Of a stretch of 64,000 nucleotides of DNA, positions 1 to 9,097 are shown piece after piece. The stretch lies in the NCBI GenBank assembly GCA_028281325.1, contig JANQKC010000029.1:1-64000 (forward strand), written 5' to 3'. A program made the translations under genes and the position numbers. Below the pieces are notes generated by a model. The model saw only the letters and a list, made by a program, of their open reading frames with translations, was not told the origin of the DNA and made no database searches. This DNA is from Alphaproteobacteria bacterium (GTDB lineage Bacteria > Pseudomonadota > Alphaproteobacteria > UBA8366). Within the stretch, counting starts at the first letter, position 1. Every line of letters begins with the position of its first letter.

Positions 1-615
1 GAAGATGATCGGCCCTTTGATCAGGATGCTGGCGCCGATCGCCAGCCAAAAGGCGAAGACCGGCGGCCAGCCGCCCGGCTGCCCCTGGGTCTTCAACACG
101 TAAATCTTGGCCAAGGCGGCCTGCGCGACCACGATGGTCGCCAACAACATCGCGTCGGTCTTCGCCAACCGCGCTTCGACGCCGAGCAGCAAGGTTCCCG
201 CGAGCAGGATGGCCGCCGACATACCGACCAATTGCCCGAAGAATAGCGTGCCGATCCAGGCTGTCGCGAAGACGGCGATGATCGCCCCAAGCAGTGACGG
301 CAAGCGATACGGCCACACCGCGGGTTCGCCGTCCGCGCCGAACAGCTTCGCGCTCGCGGACTGCAACCAATAAATCCCGACCGGCTTCTTGTGTCGCGCC
401 TGGTCCTGAAAGGTGATGTTGACGTAGTCGCCCGTCTCCATCATCTGCTTGGAGGCCTGCGCGAATCGCGCCTCGTCCCGATCGGTCACCGGCAGATCGA
501 CGAAACCCGGCAGGAATAGGCAGAGGCAAACGACCAGCAGCAGGGCGAAATGCCCGATGGTCAAACCCGGTTGCGACACGGCGGCGACGCCGACCGTTGA
601 ATCAGTGGAGGCCAC
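1..615 (-). CDS. ArnT/PMT-like family 39 glycosyltransferase, N-terminal part (runs off the window)
   Basis: The reverse strand is open for 205 codons from a GTG at 615 to the window edge. An in-frame TGA lies two codons upstream of the GTG and an AAGAGG ribosome site about ten bases upstream, so this start is well fixed. After a first hydrophobic segment (about residues 22-40) comes PVTDRDEARFAQ, the periplasmic first-loop Asp/Glu motif of family 39 glycosyltransferases, then HKKPVGIYWLQ and at least three more hydrophobic segments. The family moves sugars from polyprenyl-phosphate carriers to lipid A, proteins or other envelope acceptors on the periplasmic face of the inner membrane. The acceptor cannot be told from this fragment. 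It is divergent from the GAF gene. Confidence 0.85.
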   Translation of the reverse strand, partial: MASTDSTVGVAAVSQPGLTIGHFALLLVVCLCLFLPGFVDLPVTDRDEARFAQASKQMMETGDYVNITFQDQARHKKPVGIYWLQSASAKLFGADGEPAVWPYRLPSLLGAIIAVFATAWIGTLFFGQLVGMSAAILLAGTLLLGVEARLAKTDAMLLATIVVAQAALAKIYVLKTQGQPGGWPPVFAFWLAIGASILIKGPIIF

Positions 616-799
616 CGGTCAACGCCTCTTGTGCAGTCTCTGTTCGATCATGTCGCGTCTTGTTTAGGATACGCCCCGGGCTGCGTCAAAAGGCAAAACG
701 TTAAGGTGGGCAACAAGCGCGCCGGCGCTTTCCGCTCCTACCCGCTGATGATAGGGTTGCCGCCGCGCAGCCTACCGACCACCTGAAAAGCTATACCCT

Positions 800-1324
800 A
801 TGACCGGCCCGACCAGGGGCGACCTGCCCAAAAAACCACTTTCCATCGAAGACTGTTTCGAGTTGGCGGACGCCGGCCTTGCCGCGGTGACCGTATCCGC
901 TTTCGCCGCGGCGCTTGACGGTGTCGTCGCCCGTACCATCGGTCACCGGCTCTTCACGATTTCCCGGTTCGATCCGGACAGCATGGAGCTTGAGCGCGTC
1001 TACAGCTCCGACCCGGCGGCCTATCCGGTGGGCGGCCGAAAGCAGAAAGGCGGGACGCCCTGGTCCGGCATGATCCTGCGCGACGGCGAGATTTTCCTCG
1101 GCCACGACCACGATGCGATCCGCGGCGCCTTCGACGACCATGAAAAGATCATCGCGCTCGGCCTGGGCTCGATCATCAATGTTCCGGTCCGGCGCGGCGA
1201 CACCGTGTTGGGCACCATGAACTCAACCCATCGCGAAGGCTGGTATACGGAGGCCGACCGGGATGATGCCAGGCTGTTATCGACATTCCTGGCGCCATGG
1301 CTTATCAAATCCGTCACCCGTTAA
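800..1324 (+). CDS. Small GAF domain protein
   Basis: A 174-residue soluble protein that is essentially one GAF domain (about residues 15-170). The pattern is a first helix, the strand RLFTISRFD, a glycine-rich loop with a WSGMIL segment, and the late core strand SIINVPVRRGDTVLGTMN, typical of GAF folds. There is no attached kinase, HTH or GGDEF output domain. GAF domains bind small molecules or act in redox sensing; the ligand here is unknown. It stands alone, followed after 82 bases by a cytochrome c on the same strand. The Shine-Dalgarno is weak, but no competing upstream start is apparent. Confidence 0.7.
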   Translation: MTGPTRGDLPKKPLSIEDCFELADAGLAAVTVSAFAAALDGVVARTIGHRLFTISRFDPDSMELERVYSSDPAAYPVGGRKQKGGTPWSGMILRDGEIFLGHDHDAIRGAFDDHEKIIALGLGSIINVPVRRGDTVLGTMNSTHREGWYTEADRDDARLLSTFLAPWLIKSVTR

Positions 1325-1406
1325 GACCTTGATCCACATCAGGGCTTCGGCTTGCAAGTCCAAAGAGACTTCTGACTAGATCGACATTGATGAAGGCTGG
1401 CGAGAC

Positions 1407-1763
1407 ATGATCTCATTCGGACCCCGTCTATCGATATTCCTGATGATCCTTCTGCTCATGCTTTCGGCCGCAACCGGTGCGGCAAAGGCTGAAAATGAGG
1501 GCCGCGGCCTTTTCAAGAACGACTGCGCGGAATGTCACACGCTCAACGCCGACGAGCCCGCAAAGCGCGGCCCGCATCTGGAGGGGCTATTCAGCAGGCG
1601 CTACGGCGCGGTCGAAGGATTTCCCTACCGCATGGTCTGGAAGAAAGCCGACCCGGTCTGGACGGTGGAATCACTCGACGACTATCTCGTTATCCACGGA
1701 CGGTATGACGATGCGGAACGCGGCATCCTGATCCGGTATTTGCAAGACGCGACGCGCCTGTAG
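1407..1763 (+). CDS. Small c-type cytochrome lacking the usual Met-ligand loop
   Basis: A 118-residue protein with an N-terminal signal segment (hydrophobic residues about 8-25, cleavage near AKA-EN) and one haem attachment motif CAECH at residues 40-44, followed by GPHLEGLFSRRYG as in cytochrome c2-like proteins. It should be exported, given haem c, and act as a periplasmic electron carrier. In relatives the segment after WT.ESLDDYL holds a GTKM-type loop with the axial Met. Here it is replaced by a short HGRYDDAE stretch leading straight into the last helix. Met75 (PYRM) lies too early to be the canonical ligand. It ends 18 bases before the convergent MFS gene. Confidence 0.8.
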   Translation: MISFGPRLSIFLMILLLMLSAATGAAKAENEGRGLFKNDCAECHTLNADEPAKRGPHLEGLFSRRYGAVEGFPYRMVWKKADPVWTVESLDDYLVIHGRYDDAERGILIRYLQDATRL

Positions 1764-1781
1764 CGCCGTCGCCCCGTATCG

Positions 1782-3383
1782 CTAGTCACCCGCCTGCGGC
1801 GCGGGCCCGCCCGCTGTCCGCACCGCCTTCTTCGGCTTCTTCTCGGCCCGTCCGAGAATCCAAGCGGGTATCAGCGCGGCGATGAAAACTCCGGCGATCA
1901 ACCAGAAAGCGTCTTGGAACCCAAGCGTGCTCGCCTGCGCCTCGATCATCGCGCCCAGGTGATCCAACGCCATCCGGTCGAGCATTGCCGCGGGAATACC
2001 GTCGGCGGACAGAATTCGCTTCACCTGATCCAGCAATTCGCGGGTCGCCGCGTTCGCCGCGGTCTGCGTCGCCGCCAGGTTCTCGCTATGGAATTGCGTT
2101 CGAATCTCAAGAAACACGACCAACACATTGATGCCGCAGGCGCCGCCGAGTTGGCGGAAGAAGTTGATGGTCCCGGAACTCTGGTTCAGGCGTTCGGGCG
2201 GTAATGCGTTCAGCGCCGACGACATCAGCGACGGATTGATGAACCCCATGCCGATGCGCGCGACGATCGCGAACAGGGCGATGGTCCAGAACGTGCTGTT
2301 GACGTCGGCGGTCGCGAGCAGCGCCACGCCGGCGGCGAACAGGATCAAGCCTCCCATGATGGGATACTGCGCCGGCACATGATCCGACAGGCGGCCCGCC
2401 AACGGGAACAGGACCACGAGGATCAAGCTCGCGGGCAACAGGACCAAGCCCGCCTGCGACGCCGTGTATCCTTGGACGATCTGCGTGAAGACCGGGATCG
2501 CATAGGTCATCGCGAAGTTGCCCATGCCGAACACGAAACCGACGACGACGGCGGAGGCAAATTGCGGGTTCTTCAGTAAGGTGAAGTCAAGCAATCGCGG
2601 CCCGTCGCGCATTTGCAGGCGCACGAAACCCGCGGCCGCGGCCAGCCCGATGGCGAAGCGGATCAAGATTTCGTCCGACGTCCAGCCGGCGCGCTGACCG
2701 TTGGTGGCCGCCGAGATGATGCAGAACAACGCCGTGCACAACAGGAGATAACTGATCCAGTCGAACGGTTCGCGGCGGTCGTCCCGTTCCGGATTCGGCA
2801 TGAAAATGCTGCCGAGGACCATCGCGAGGACGACGAGCGGCAGGGTGACGAAGAAAATCGCGCGCCAGGTCAGCGTGTCGATGACAATGCCGCCGACGAC
2901 AGGCCCGGCGCCAACCGCCAGCATCAACCCGACGCCGAAGATCCCGACCGCCACCCCGCGGCGGTTGGCGGGAAAGACCTGCACCACCGTCACCATGGCC
3001 AACGGCTGAATCACACCGGCGGCGAAACCTTGCATAACGCGCCCCACAACGATGATGTCGAGATTCGGCCCGAAGCCCGCGACCAGCGACCCGGTGATGA
3101 AGATCGTCAGCACGATCATGAAGGTCAGACGCGGCCCGAAGGCAGAGACGAACCAGGCGTTCAACAACTGGCTCGCCGTCATGGTGGCGATGAACGCCGT
3201 CGCCATGAGTTGCGCTTCGTCCTGCCCGACGCCGAACGCACCCATCACTTCGGGCACCGCCACGTTCACGATCGTTCCGCTCAACACCATCGTGAAAGAC
3301 GCGACCATCGCACCGGCGGTGACGAAGACCCGATAGGACGGCCCATAACGGGCAAACAGATCGCCGATCGTTTCAGTACGCAA
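1782..3383 (-). CDS. MFS multidrug exporter, DHA2 (EmrB/QacA) type
   Basis: A 533-residue integral membrane protein with about fourteen hydrophobic segments, the number for the DHA2 family of proton-driven drug exporters. Family hallmarks are visible: the GTIVNVAVPEV segment in helix 1, a GRVMQGFAAGVIQPL stretch matching motif C and its surroundings, and an internal pair of extra helices in the middle. The start is a TTG at 3383 with AAGGA six bases upstream; no ATG lies close by. The tail is Lys/Ala/Pro-rich and cytosolic. There is no adjacent membrane-fusion protein (EmrA) or regulator, so it looks like a stand-alone exporter; the substrate is unknown. Confidence 0.85.
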   Translation of the reverse strand: MRTETIGDLFARYGPSYRVFVTAGAMVASFTMVLSGTIVNVAVPEVMGAFGVGQDEAQLMATAFIATMTASQLLNAWFVSAFGPRLTFMIVLTIFITGSLVAGFGPNLDIIVVGRVMQGFAAGVIQPLAMVTVVQVFPANRRGVAVGIFGVGLMLAVGAGPVVGGIVIDTLTWRAIFFVTLPLVVLAMVLGSIFMPNPERDDRREPFDWISYLLLCTALFCIISAATNGQRAGWTSDEILIRFAIGLAAAAGFVRLQMRDGPRLLDFTLLKNPQFASAVVVGFVFGMGNFAMTYAIPVFTQIVQGYTASQAGLVLLPASLILVVLFPLAGRLSDHVPAQYPIMGGLILFAAGVALLATADVNSTFWTIALFAIVARIGMGFINPSLMSSALNALPPERLNQSSGTINFFRQLGGACGINVLVVFLEIRTQFHSENLAATQTAANAATRELLDQVKRILSADGIPAAMLDRMALDHLGAMIEAQASTLGFQDAFWLIAGVFIAALIPAWILGRAEKKPKKAVRTAGGPAPQAGD

Positions 3384-3561
3384 ACTGAATCCTTAGCGCG
3401 CTTTATGACAAACCGCGCCAAGGCCGGCCCTGAAGCGGTCAGCGACAGTTTACCGTAAAACCGCCGACCGCATCATGCGGCGGACCCAAAGGTCGAAGCC
3501 CGAACCGGGATGGTCCTGACGTCCGTGCCTCGATCGGCTCAGACGGCCCCGCCTCTTCGGG

Positions 3562-4845
3562 TCAGAAATGCGACGTGATCAGGAGGCTGGGGAGCCACAA
3601 GGCCAACGCCGGGACCAGCAACACGATGAACAGCACCACGGTATCGGAAATACAGAATGGGAAGGACCCGCGTATGACCTGCGTCACGGGCAGCCCCGTC
3701 ACGCCGCTGACGGCGAACAGGTTGAGCCCTACGGGTGGAATGACGCTGCCGATTTCAATACACAGCGCGGTCAATATTCCCAGATGCACCGGATCGACGC
3801 CCAGCGACAACGCCACCGGGAAATAGATCGGCACGGTCAGCACCAGAATCGCGACCCCCGTCAGCCACATGGACAACAGCAGCAGCGTAATCATCAGGAA
3901 GACGAGGAACCCGTTCTTCGAAAGCCCCAACGAGCCCGCCCAGGCGGCGATCTCCTGCGGCCAGCCCATGTTGGCAAGGAAGAATTGGAAGATGCCCACG
4001 CAGCCGAGGAGAAAGAACACGATCGCCGTGAGATTCATGGTCCGGCGGGTCGTCGGCATCAGTTCCCGCAAGAAGGCCTTGCGCTTGAAGATGACGCCAT
4101 AGGCAAGGGCGTAACAGGCCGCCGCCGCGCCGGCCTCGGTCGGCGTGAAGATTCCGCCATAGAGACCGCCCAACACCAACACCGGCATCAACAGGGCCGG
4201 CAAGGCTTTGACGAAGGCGGTCCAACATTTGCTCGCTTCGAAGGTGCCGGCCGGCAACTTCACGACGAAGATCGATACCACGACGATGATGATCGCGTCG
4301 CTGATCGCCAGCATGATGCCCGGCACGACGCCGGCGAAAAACAGATCGACGATGGAAATTTCGGTAATGACGCCGAACAAAATCAGGGTGATGCTGGGTG
4401 GGATCAACAAGGCGATACCGCCGGCGGACGCGATCACCCCTGCCGCCATCCATTTGGGGTAACCGCGTTTGACCATTTCCGGATAGGCGATGACGCTCAT
4501 GGCGGCCGCCATGGCGGTGGAGGAGCCGGAAATGGCGCCGAACAACACGGCGGCGATCAACGTGGCGTAGGCGAAGCCGCCCGGCACCCACCCGATCAGC
4601 GCGTCGGCGAAATCGAACAATCCCTGCACAAGGCCGGTCTTCTCCATCAGGAAACCGGCATAGATAAAGAAGGGTATGGCGATCAGCGTGTATTTGCTGA
4701 TGAAGTTGAAAAAGGCTTCAAACAGCGTGCTGTAGGTCAGGAAATCATCGAAAAGCACCATGATGCCGGTCGCACCGGCCAGCGCTATGCCGATGGGCAC
4801 GCCAATCAACAGCAATCCAAACAAGCTAAGCGCAAGTGCGGGCAT
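3562..4845 (-). CDS. dctM: TRAP transporter large permease DctM
   Basis: A 427-residue polytopic protein (about twelve hydrophobic segments), the usual length of the DctM subunit, with LLIGVPIGIALAGA at the start and PPSITLILFGVITEIS in the middle as family landmarks. DctM forms the sodium-driven transport channel of tripartite ATP-independent periplasmic transporters. It is the last gene of dctP-dctQ-dctM; its ATG lies 35 bases after the dctQ stop and has a strong GGGGGGAG ribosome site. The transported organic acid cannot be assigned from the membrane subunit. Confidence 0.93.
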   Translation of the reverse strand: MPALALSLFGLLLIGVPIGIALAGATGIMVLFDDFLTYSTLFEAFFNFISKYTLIAIPFFIYAGFLMEKTGLVQGLFDFADALIGWVPGGFAYATLIAAVLFGAISGSSTAMAAAMSVIAYPEMVKRGYPKWMAAGVIASAGGIALLIPPSITLILFGVITEISIVDLFFAGVVPGIMLAISDAIIIVVVSIFVVKLPAGTFEASKCWTAFVKALPALLMPVLVLGGLYGGIFTPTEAGAAAACYALAYGVIFKRKAFLRELMPTTRRTMNLTAIVFFLLGCVGIFQFFLANMGWPQEIAAWAGSLGLSKNGFLVFLMITLLLLSMWLTGVAILVLTVPIYFPVALSLGVDPVHLGILTALCIEIGSVIPPVGLNLFAVSGVTGLPVTQVIRGSFPFCISDTVVLFIVLLVPALALWLPSLLITSHF

Positions 4846-4880
4846 GAAGATCTCCCCCCTGTAAGCCGTCGAACGGCCTT

Positions 4881-5432
4881 TTAGATATCCGTGGTTAGTT
4901 CCATCTCGCTGTCGAGATGCTCTCCACGTTTGTAACTGATCATGTCTTCAATCATCTGCAGGAAGGCGACGACGGACATCAGGCCGAAGCCCACCATCAG
5001 CGCCAAGTAAAAGGGCCACAGAGGAATGAGGAGACTGTAGGTCGACACATCCCTCTCTATGGCATAGCTCAAGGTGGGCCATCCGGTCACGCTCAACGAG
5101 CCGCAAAAAACCGCGACGACGGCCGAAACGGCGATTCGCAAGAGCCCGACCAGCTTGTAATAGCCTTGCGCATGGAAGAGTTGCACCACGGCGTTCATCA
5201 CGAGATGGCTACGCCGGGCTTGGGTCGCGCCGATGTAAAGGGAAACCGCCGCAATCATACCGACGATGATGGCGTCCTGCCCCCATTCGAAAACGACGCC
5301 GAAGATGTAGCGCCGTATGATTTCAACCAGGCCGAACAGTGTCAGGACCAGCAGCAAGACCGATGCGATCCACCCCAAGACCGAGTGAATGGTGTCTTTT
5401 ACGCGACGCGAAAATTCCAGGAACGTATCCAT
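4881..5432 (-). CDS. dctQ: TRAP transporter small permease DctQ
   Basis: A 183-residue membrane protein with four hydrophobic segments, as expected of DctQ, the subunit that packs against DctM in TRAP transporters. The family's second-helix pattern (LVEIIRRYIFGVVFEWGQD) and the conserved ARRSHLVMNAV stretch are visible. It sits between dctP and dctM on the same strand and is separated from dctP by a strong hairpin, so it is probably made in smaller amounts than the binding protein. Confidence 0.9.
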   Translation of the reverse strand: MDTFLEFSRRVKDTIHSVLGWIASVLLLVLTLFGLVEIIRRYIFGVVFEWGQDAIIVGMIAAVSLYIGATQARRSHLVMNAVVQLFHAQGYYKLVGLLRIAVSAVVAVFCGSLSVTGWPTLSYAIERDVSTYSLLIPLWPFYLALMVGFGLMSVVAFLQMIEDMISYKRGEHLDSEMELTTDI

Positions 5433-5474
5433 GCCTCACCTCGAAAAACGGGCGCCTTGGGCCCCGGAAACTAA

Positions 5475-5502
5475 AAGGGGCTGCCGCCACAGCAGCCCCT
5501 TA
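5475..5502 (-). terminator. Intercistronic hairpin between dctP and dctQ
   Basis: A perfect stem with arms AAGGGGCTGC and GCAGCCCCTT around a seven-base loop, lying 20 bases beyond the dctP stop on the minus strand and followed by TTAG. The U-tract is short, so it probably acts as a partial terminator or an mRNA 3' stabiliser rather than a full stop. That would leave binding protein in excess over the membrane subunits. Confidence 0.7.
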
Positions 5503-5522
5503 AAGTCATCCGTGCAAGGGAC

Positions 5523-6674
5523 TTACTTCCGGCTCAACGCCTTATGCAAGTCTGCCCCTTTGGCGTACTTCGCGAAGTAGGGCTCGTACTTGGAGCAGTC
5601 GGTCTTCTCCAGAGGATGGGATCCCGGAGGATTGGCCTTGACCAACGCCGCCGCTTCCGCGGTGAACTTGTCGACGAGCTTGTCGCCCTTGTCGTCCACC
5701 TTTGTCTTGATCCACTCGTTGGTGGCGCCGCCCTCGGCCTTCTGGATCACCGAGGCCTGTTCCTGGTCCAGCACGTAAATGCCGGGCGCTTTCTTGTCCG
5801 TGGTGATGAACTTGGACAGCGTGCGCTTATCGTTGCAGTAGTTGATGACGCGCTGGAACGGAATGAAATCATTCTTGATGATGTCGGTCAGAATGTCCTG
5901 CTGTTCCTTGGACAGCTTGTTCCACCACCGGTTCGACACGCCGAACCAATAGTAGTCGCCCACGATGCCGTTGAGCCCGGCCACCGTGAAGTACGGGGCC
6001 TGTTCCTTGACGGCGTTGAATCCGCCGAGCGACGTGAGCAGGCCGTCAATGACGCCGGTCTGCAGCGCGGGCGGCACATCGCCAAAGGCCATGGCTTGCG
6101 GGTTGGCGCCCAAGGCGCTCAACAGCGCGTTCTCTGCCGGACCCATCGACCGCATTTTCTTGCCGGCGAAATCCGCGGGCTCGACCAGACGGCCTTTAAC
6201 GGCCCCGGCCCCCATATACATGCTGAGATGCCCGGCGCCCTTGATGGTCACGTCATGGACCTTGTTGAAATGGTCCGCGAGCGCCTTGAAGGTCTCGGTC
6301 TTGTCGACGGAGTCGATAGCGCCGACCGTCGTCAGTTTTCCGGCGCCGAGAAGCACGTTGGCCAACGGCTCCACGCTGGATGTCTTCCCGAACTGTCCCG
6401 TGAGAATTTCCAGGTTGCCCTGGGTCAGCGCCTTCAGGCCCTGCGGCACGGTATAAAGCGATTTCGCCCAGAAGATTTGCACCTTACTGCCGGGAATTCG
6501 CTTTTCGACCTGTTCGGCGAAACGAACTTCGGCAATGGCGGCAGGATGCGGCGGGCCGTTGTGATCGGAGGCCCAGCGCAGCTTGACCGGATCTGCAGCA
6601 CCGGCGGTACCGGCGGCTGCGCCGATAATCGCCGCACCGAAGATGGCGGCCGTCAGTTTTGGAACTCGTGACAT
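5523..6674 (-). CDS. dctP: TRAP transporter periplasmic substrate-binding protein DctP
   Basis: A 383-residue secreted protein. Residues 1-26 are a Sec signal peptide ending AGTAGA-AD, and VKLRWASDHNGPPHP begins the mature protein as in DctP-family binding proteins. The HLSMYMGAGAVKG and AGKKMRSMGPAENALLSALGANP segments lie in the ligand cleft region; an Arg equivalent to the carboxylate-binding Arg of this family is plausibly in KKMRSMG. At 383 residues it is longer than many DctP proteins. It captures an organic acid in the periplasm for DctQM. First gene of the operon. Confidence 0.92.
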   Translation of the reverse strand: MSRVPKLTAAIFGAAIIGAAAGTAGAADPVKLRWASDHNGPPHPAAIAEVRFAEQVEKRIPGSKVQIFWAKSLYTVPQGLKALTQGNLEILTGQFGKTSSVEPLANVLLGAGKLTTVGAIDSVDKTETFKALADHFNKVHDVTIKGAGHLSMYMGAGAVKGRLVEPADFAGKKMRSMGPAENALLSALGANPQAMAFGDVPPALQTGVIDGLLTSLGGFNAVKEQAPYFTVAGLNGIVGDYYWFGVSNRWWNKLSKEQQDILTDIIKNDFIPFQRVINYCNDKRTLSKFITTDKKAPGIYVLDQEQASVIQKAEGGATNEWIKTKVDDKGDKLVDKFTAEAAALVKANPPGSHPLEKTDCSKYEPYFAKYAKGADLHKALSRK

Positions 6675-7014
6675 GGTTTCTCCCTTTGCTAGATTTTGAG
6701 TTCAAGAACTACCGATTGGCGCGATTAATTCCATGCCTAATCGACGTTCTCAACCCCGGAATTCGATCTGAGCGGTTCAAGCGCCCATTTGGTTGTACCT
6801 ACCCACCTTTCACGAGCGGGCAATTCGACGATAACAATTTCATATAATGTCATAAATTAAAAACATATTTCTCACTTTCGCGCTGACTTTTTCGACGTCG
6901 CACCCACGCCCTATGCATGAAAAACCAAACGATTACAACCTCACAAACGCGCAAAGTTCGGCGGCCCGGCAGGCGTTTGGGGACGAAAGCGCCAACGGAG
7001 CGCGGGAAGAATTC
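6675..7014. other. Intergenic region upstream of dctP
   Basis: This gene-free stretch separates dctP from the end of the ATP-grasp gene on the same strand and must hold the dctP promoter. Its middle (about 6830-6880) is markedly AT-rich. I see no convincing spaced -35/-10 pair and no intrinsic terminator for the ATP-grasp gene. A TATAAT on the plus strand at 6843 has no partner. Confidence 0.5.
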
Positions 7015-7929
7015 CTAATCCGCCCGCGCCAGACCGACAAGAACACGCGCCAACAACTGCTTCAAGCGGCGAAAATCCGGATGGGTCTTATTCTCGCGAA
7101 GCGCCACGCGAGAGTTCAATTCGATAATCCGCGGCCCGTCCGGCGTCATCGCCATGTCGACCGAATACAGACGCTGGCCGTAGCCTTCGAAACGCCGATC
7201 GACACGCATCGCCATGTCCAACAAGGATTGGGGTATCGACGATCGCTCGATGACCGACATCGTGGCGCCGCGGGAAATCGCCGCCACGAGCTGTCCCGGC
7301 GGCGGCTGCCGAACGAGGGCGCAAATCACCTCGCCGTTCAGCAGCGTGATGCGGAAGTCGTGGACGCCGTCAACCAGGCCCGGAATGCCGCCGCTGCTGT
7401 CGAGAAACTCCTGCACGATCACCGGCATATCGATCCCGTTGACCATGAGGTCGGCCGGCGTCCCGATCCGCACGCCCTCGCCCTGCAACCCGGAAACCGG
7501 CTTGATGACCTTCAGGTCGGTCGGAACGCGCGCCAGCGCCGCCGGCAGGTCGGCCTTCGACCGCACCAGGATGGAAAACGGCGACTGCGCCTCGAAGAGC
7601 CCGTAGGTTTCCCACTTGTCCGTGCAGATGCGGTTGACCGCGCGGCAATTGAAAACGGGATCGAAATCGTCCGGCGTAAAACATCCCTTGTCGAATATGA
7701 CATCGGCCTGCAGCGGACCGTTGTCGACGACACCGCCATCCCGGAACCGCCAGCTTCTGGCGAATCGCCCCTTTCCTTCATAGCTGTCCAGATGGCGCAC
7801 GATGCGGTATTCACCGCCGAGCGCCTCGACCTCCGCCGCCAGTTCAATGTGACTGTTGAGGTAGCGCGCGCTATCGAACGGATAATCCAACACGCCGGGG
7901 TGCTCGAAGAAAACGGCGATATGTGTCAT
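7015..7929 (-). CDS. ATP-grasp ligase, second gene of a tandem pair
   Basis: A 304-residue soluble protein with the ATP-grasp layout. There is a poorly conserved N-terminal domain, CTDKWETYGLFE opening the ATP-grasp part, a KVIKPVSGLQGEGVRI nucleotide-binding loop (Lys and glycine-rich segment), the strand IVQEFLDSS, and the Mg-binding end with DMAMTPDGPRIIELNSR (Asp and Glu-x-Asn). The family joins a carboxylate to an amine or thiol through an acyl-phosphate. Substrates cannot be read from the sequence. It lies 28 bases downstream of another ATP-grasp gene and the two are surely co-transcribed. It might be a RimK/YheC-like peptide ligase. Confidence 0.75.
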   Translation of the reverse strand: MTHIAVFFEHPGVLDYPFDSARYLNSHIELAAEVEALGGEYRIVRHLDSYEGKGRFARSWRFRDGGVVDNGPLQADVIFDKGCFTPDDFDPVFNCRAVNRICTDKWETYGLFEAQSPFSILVRSKADLPAALARVPTDLKVIKPVSGLQGEGVRIGTPADLMVNGIDMPVIVQEFLDSSGGIPGLVDGVHDFRITLLNGEVICALVRQPPPGQLVAAISRGATMSVIERSSIPQSLLDMAMRVDRRFEGYGQRLYSVDMAMTPDGPRIIELNSRVALRENKTHPDFRRLKQLLARVLVGLARAD

Positions 7930-7957
7930 CGGACGCGTCGACGCAAGCCGGCCGGCC

Positions 7958-8998
7958 TCAACGGCGGCCGCTCTTCCTCAGTCCGACGGCAGCGACGTCA
8001 TAAGCAGGGCGTTCCGCAAAGCTGACGATCCAGTCCAGAAATCGGTCCATGAATGACTCACCTGTCAGCTGTTCCAGACGCGCGATGCCGCCAATGTTGC
8101 CGACATTGATCTCACTGATAAGCCATCGGCCATCGTCATTCAGCAAAAAATCGTACCCGAGTGTGTGGAATCCATAATCGCGGTACAACGGCACCGTTGC
8201 GGCCACCGCCTGTCTTTCGAAATCGCTGACCTCGGCGGGATAACACAGGCTGTCCGACGAACTAACGTTGTGCACCCAATGGCCGCTCGCCGACCGCCGG
8301 ATATACGCCCCGTATATATCGCCGCCGACGACGACCACGCGCTTATCGCCAGCCGTCACCCGCGGCAGGAAGCGTACCAGTTCGACCGCGTCCCATTCCC
8401 CGCGCACATAGGCCAGCAGCGCTCGGCCATCCGGGAAATCGCGCACGCCTTCATGGACATGATCCGTCCGATAGCGGCCATCCTCCCGCCATATCTTGTA
8501 CACCCCAAGCCCATTCGTGCTGTTCGGTCGTTTCGCCACCACGACCCCGTGTCGGGCAAGATAGGCGTCGAGGCTGGAAGCATCGCCGGTCACAATGGTC
8601 TCGGGCGTGTAATCCGGCGCGAGCTGGCTTAGAAACCCCGCCGAAATCTGGATCTTCTTGTTGAGCGGATGGTTGAGAAACCTCGTCTTCCCGATCCATC
8701 GCCCGAGGCGGTCGAGATGGCCCTCAGGGAACGGTTTCAGCGTCCGGCAGAACATGACATCGACCGAGGCGACCGGCATCACGCGCCGGGGCGCCATGTT
8801 CAAATTCAGGAATGCCTCATGCGACAGCACGCCGGTTTCGACCGGCACGACATCGATCTCGTCGGCGCCGGTAACATGGGCGACCGGCAGATGAAAAAGA
8901 TCGATTCTAGGATCGCGCGCAGCCGCCTTGTAGCAAACCGGAATATCGTTATCGGCATGCGGATACCGCTCAGGATCGCAAATGAATACGAGATTCAT
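7958..8998 (-). CDS. Glutathione synthetase-like ATP-grasp ligase, first gene of a tandem pair
   Basis: A 346-residue protein with the domain order of prokaryotic glutathione synthetase: an N-terminal pre-ATP-grasp domain containing FCRTLKPFPEGHLDRL and LNHPLNKKIQISAGFLSQL, the loop VVAKRPNSTNGLGVYKI, the strand ELVRFLPRVTAGDKRVVVVG, and the metal-binding end YDFLLNDDGRWLISEINVGN. The GDKR and E-x-N elements match the GshB active site. Similarity to GshB looks partial, since the glycine-rich loop differs (PNSTNGLG rather than DGMGG), so a different acceptor is likely. Followed after 28 bases by the second ATP-grasp gene. Divergent from the MscS gene. Confidence 0.75.
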   Translation of the reverse strand: MNLVFICDPERYPHADNDIPVCYKAAARDPRIDLFHLPVAHVTGADEIDVVPVETGVLSHEAFLNLNMAPRRVMPVASVDVMFCRTLKPFPEGHLDRLGRWIGKTRFLNHPLNKKIQISAGFLSQLAPDYTPETIVTGDASSLDAYLARHGVVVAKRPNSTNGLGVYKIWREDGRYRTDHVHEGVRDFPDGRALLAYVRGEWDAVELVRFLPRVTAGDKRVVVVGGDIYGAYIRRSASGHWVHNVSSSDSLCYPAEVSDFERQAVAATVPLYRDYGFHTLGYDFLLNDDGRWLISEINVGNIGGIARLEQLTGESFMDRFLDWIVSFAERPAYDVAAVGLRKSGRR

Positions 8999-9097
8999 GG
9001 TTCCGTTCGCTCTTCCATAGCGCCTTGGGTCAACGTCAAGACGGCGGTCCGACAGCGCCGGCTAGGCCGTTGCCCTGGCGGATTTATCCAGAAAGCA

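Noticed and set aside
6843..6848. TATAAT on the plus strand upstream of dctP
   Set aside because: Wrong strand for dctP, no -35, and no plus-strand gene follows.
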